Program-made: the position numbers and the translations under genes
DNA from: Verrucomicrobiota bacterium
GTDB taxonomy: Bacteria; Verrucomicrobiota; Verrucomicrobiia; Chthoniobacterales; UBA10450
DNA: 15,193 bases
Direction: 5' to 3'
Assembly: GCA_003219355.1 (NCBI GenBank)
Contig: QHOQ01000120.1
Coordinates: 1-15,193, forward strand
In this document: in pieces, positions 14,075 through 15,193 of the stretch
Layout of the letters: each line of letters opens with the position of its first letter
How positions within the stretch are numbered: position 1 is the first letter of the stretch
The notes under the pieces: generated by a model
What the model saw: the letters and a program-made list of their open reading frames with translations, nothing else
Told to the model about the DNA's origin: nothing
Databases searched by the model: none

Positions 14075-14958
14075 ATCGAATTCTTTGCCTTGGCGCTGGT
14101 TAAGAGCAGCGCGGCGCCTTCAGCTGAAACAGCGTCTGAATTTTTGCTTTCTTTCGCAGGCCAGACCACTTTCCAGGCGAGGCCACATTTCTCGAGCATC
14201 CAGATGACATAGCGGGTGAGATCAAACTCCCACCACCGGAGTCCATGTGCCGCGCAACGCGGTTGGGCATGATGATTGTTGTGATAGCCCTCGCCGAATC
14301 CAAAAACGCCGATCCAGAAATTGTTTCGGCTATGATCGGAGGTATCGAAGCTGCGGTATCCAAGTCTGGGCATATGGCAGATCGAATTGACTGACCAAGT
14401 CACGTTGTAGATCACCAGCATCGGCACGTAGAGGCACCAAAGCATTCCAGCCAATCCAAGTGTGAAATAGAGAGTCGTGGCGACAGCGAGGTGGGGCAGG
14501 ACGTAGATCCCTGCACGTTCAAACAACCGGCAGTACCAAATTTTGCTTACGTCGGCCGCATAACGCTTCGAGCGCTCACGAAATTCAGGCGGCTTCCGGA
14601 TCAGCCACATCATGTGGGCGTAGGGAAAGCCGTGCACCGGACTGTGAATATCTTCGTCCGTGTCGGATTTCAGGTGATGATATCGATGGTCCCCTACCCA
14701 AGTGACGGGGTCACCCGCAAGCACCACTGCGGAGCCGGTTGCCAAGATAAACTTGAGCCATTCCGGCATTTCAAAGCCGCGGTGCGTCAGATAACGATGC
14801 AGATAAAGCGTCGTGCCAATCCCGCCCCAGAAAAACAGCGGGACAATGATGAACAGATAAAAGGGATGGAAGCGCGTCAGGAGTCCAACAACTCCGAGTA
14901 ATTGCAAGAGAAGCAGGACGATGAAAATGAGAAGATTGAGTTTCTCGTGCTTAAACAT
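14071..14958 (-). CDS. Membrane fatty-acid desaturase (delta-9, acyl-CoA/lipid type)
   Basis: A 295-residue integral membrane desaturase that puts a double bond into acyl chains using a diiron centre and O2. The three histidine boxes are H54RYLTH59, H91RYHH95 and H226NNHH230; NSICH (191-195) supplies a further ligand typical of the stearoyl-CoA desaturase group. Hydrophobic segments lie at about 8-27, 33-52, 66-82, and 150-190. I chose the ATG at 14958: the frame extends to a TTG at 15039, but those 27 residues are Arg-rich and not hydrophobic or family-like. It is a probable source of monounsaturated fatty acids and implies aerobic life. It is convergent with metH, sharing four bases. Confidence 0.9.
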   Translation of the reverse strand: MFKHEKLNLLIFIVLLLLQLLGVVGLLTRFHPFYLFIIVPLFFWGGIGTTLYLHRYLTHRGFEMPEWLKFILATGSAVVLAGDPVTWVGDHRYHHLKSDTDEDIHSPVHGFPYAHMMWLIRKPPEFRERSKRYAADVSKIWYCRLFERAGIYVLPHLAVATTLYFTLGLAGMLWCLYVPMLVIYNVTWSVNSICHMPRLGYRSFDTSDHSRNNFWIGVFGFGEGYHNNHHAQPRCAAHGLRWWEFDLTRYVIWMLEKCGLAWKVVWPAKESKNSDAVSAEGAALLLTSAKAKNSI

Positions 14959-15085
14959 GTGGCGCAGGGGCGGGAAGCAGCCAACCCGGGCCACTCGATT
15001 CCAACGCGGGACACTCCGATGGAATCGGCCGATTTGCAAGAGGTTCTTTTCTGAAAAATGATTAATGCGCGGAGTGGCGGTACGT

Positions 15086-15091
15086 GATAAT
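15086..15091 (+). promoter_or_regulatory. Candidate -10 element of the tRNA-Pro gene
   Basis: GATAAT at 15086-15091, preceded by GT and lying 15 bases before the mature tRNA 5' end, is a good -10 match at a position giving a short leader. No clear -35 element is seen at 16-18 bp upstream. Confidence 0.35.
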
Positions 15092-15106
15092 CATCACGCA
15101 CGATAG

Positions 15107-15180
<74 letters not shown>

Positions 15181-15193
15181 TTTTAAACCCTGG

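Noticed and set aside
14959..15039. Longer N-terminus of the desaturase from a TTG at 15039
   Set aside because: The extra 27 residues are Arg-rich and unlike the family, and the ATG at 14958 gives a normal start before the first membrane helix.

Overview
The window looks like a stretch of bacterial chromosome, moderately GC-rich by eye, dominated by housekeeping genes, with a short accessory region at the left. The Gram-negative-style lipoproteins, the mostly absent Shine-Dalgarno sequences, the ffh-rpsP-khpA-trmD order and the style of the enzymes suggest a soil-type member of the Verrucomicrobiota. This placement is an inference; no 16S or other marker is present to prove it.

Layout. 2-1006 (+): C-terminal part of an exported ferritin-like diiron protein, cut by the left edge. 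1344-1709 (+): a small secreted protein of unknown function, preceded by a long palindrome and ending in a strong hairpin. 1710-2036: non-coding, with a potential three-way-junction RNA fold. 2037-3733 (+): a translationally coupled pair, an SRPBCC cyclase-like protein and a FabF-type ketosynthase. 3754-6490 (-): trmD, khpA, rpsP and ffh, read in the order ffh-rpsP-khpA-trmD, which serves protein targeting and translation; rimM and rplS, often part of this operon, are absent. 6611-7927 (-): an exported polysaccharide deacetylase. 8092-8814 (+): a lipoprotein N-acetylmuramoyl-L-alanine amidase, divergent from the deacetylase. 8811-10043 (-): an MFS metabolite:proton symporter. 10286-14074 (+): full-length cobalamin-dependent methionine synthase (metH) with a 16-bp palindrome in its promoter region. 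14071-14958 (-): a membrane fatty-acid desaturase. 15107-15180 (+): tRNA-Pro(UGG).

How the genes relate. Two groups make functional sense: the SRP/ribosome/tRNA-modification operon, and the two cell-envelope hydrolases that share a 164-bp divergent control region. The ketosynthase pair may make or modify a polyketide-like or unusual fatty acyl product, but no carrier protein, reductase or malonyl transferase lies beside it.

The most unusual signal is a set of three short tandem arrays with a 7-bp period, each about 35 bp long. They sit in frame inside conserved enzymes (one in trmD, two in metH), all with the A-rich strand as the coding strand, and fit a consensus near AAWCCGM. They add short hydrophilic insertions at points where E. 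coli MetH and TrmD have none. The left region also holds several unexplained palindromes and hairpins. No CRISPR array, insertion sequence, prophage or recognisable defence system was seen.
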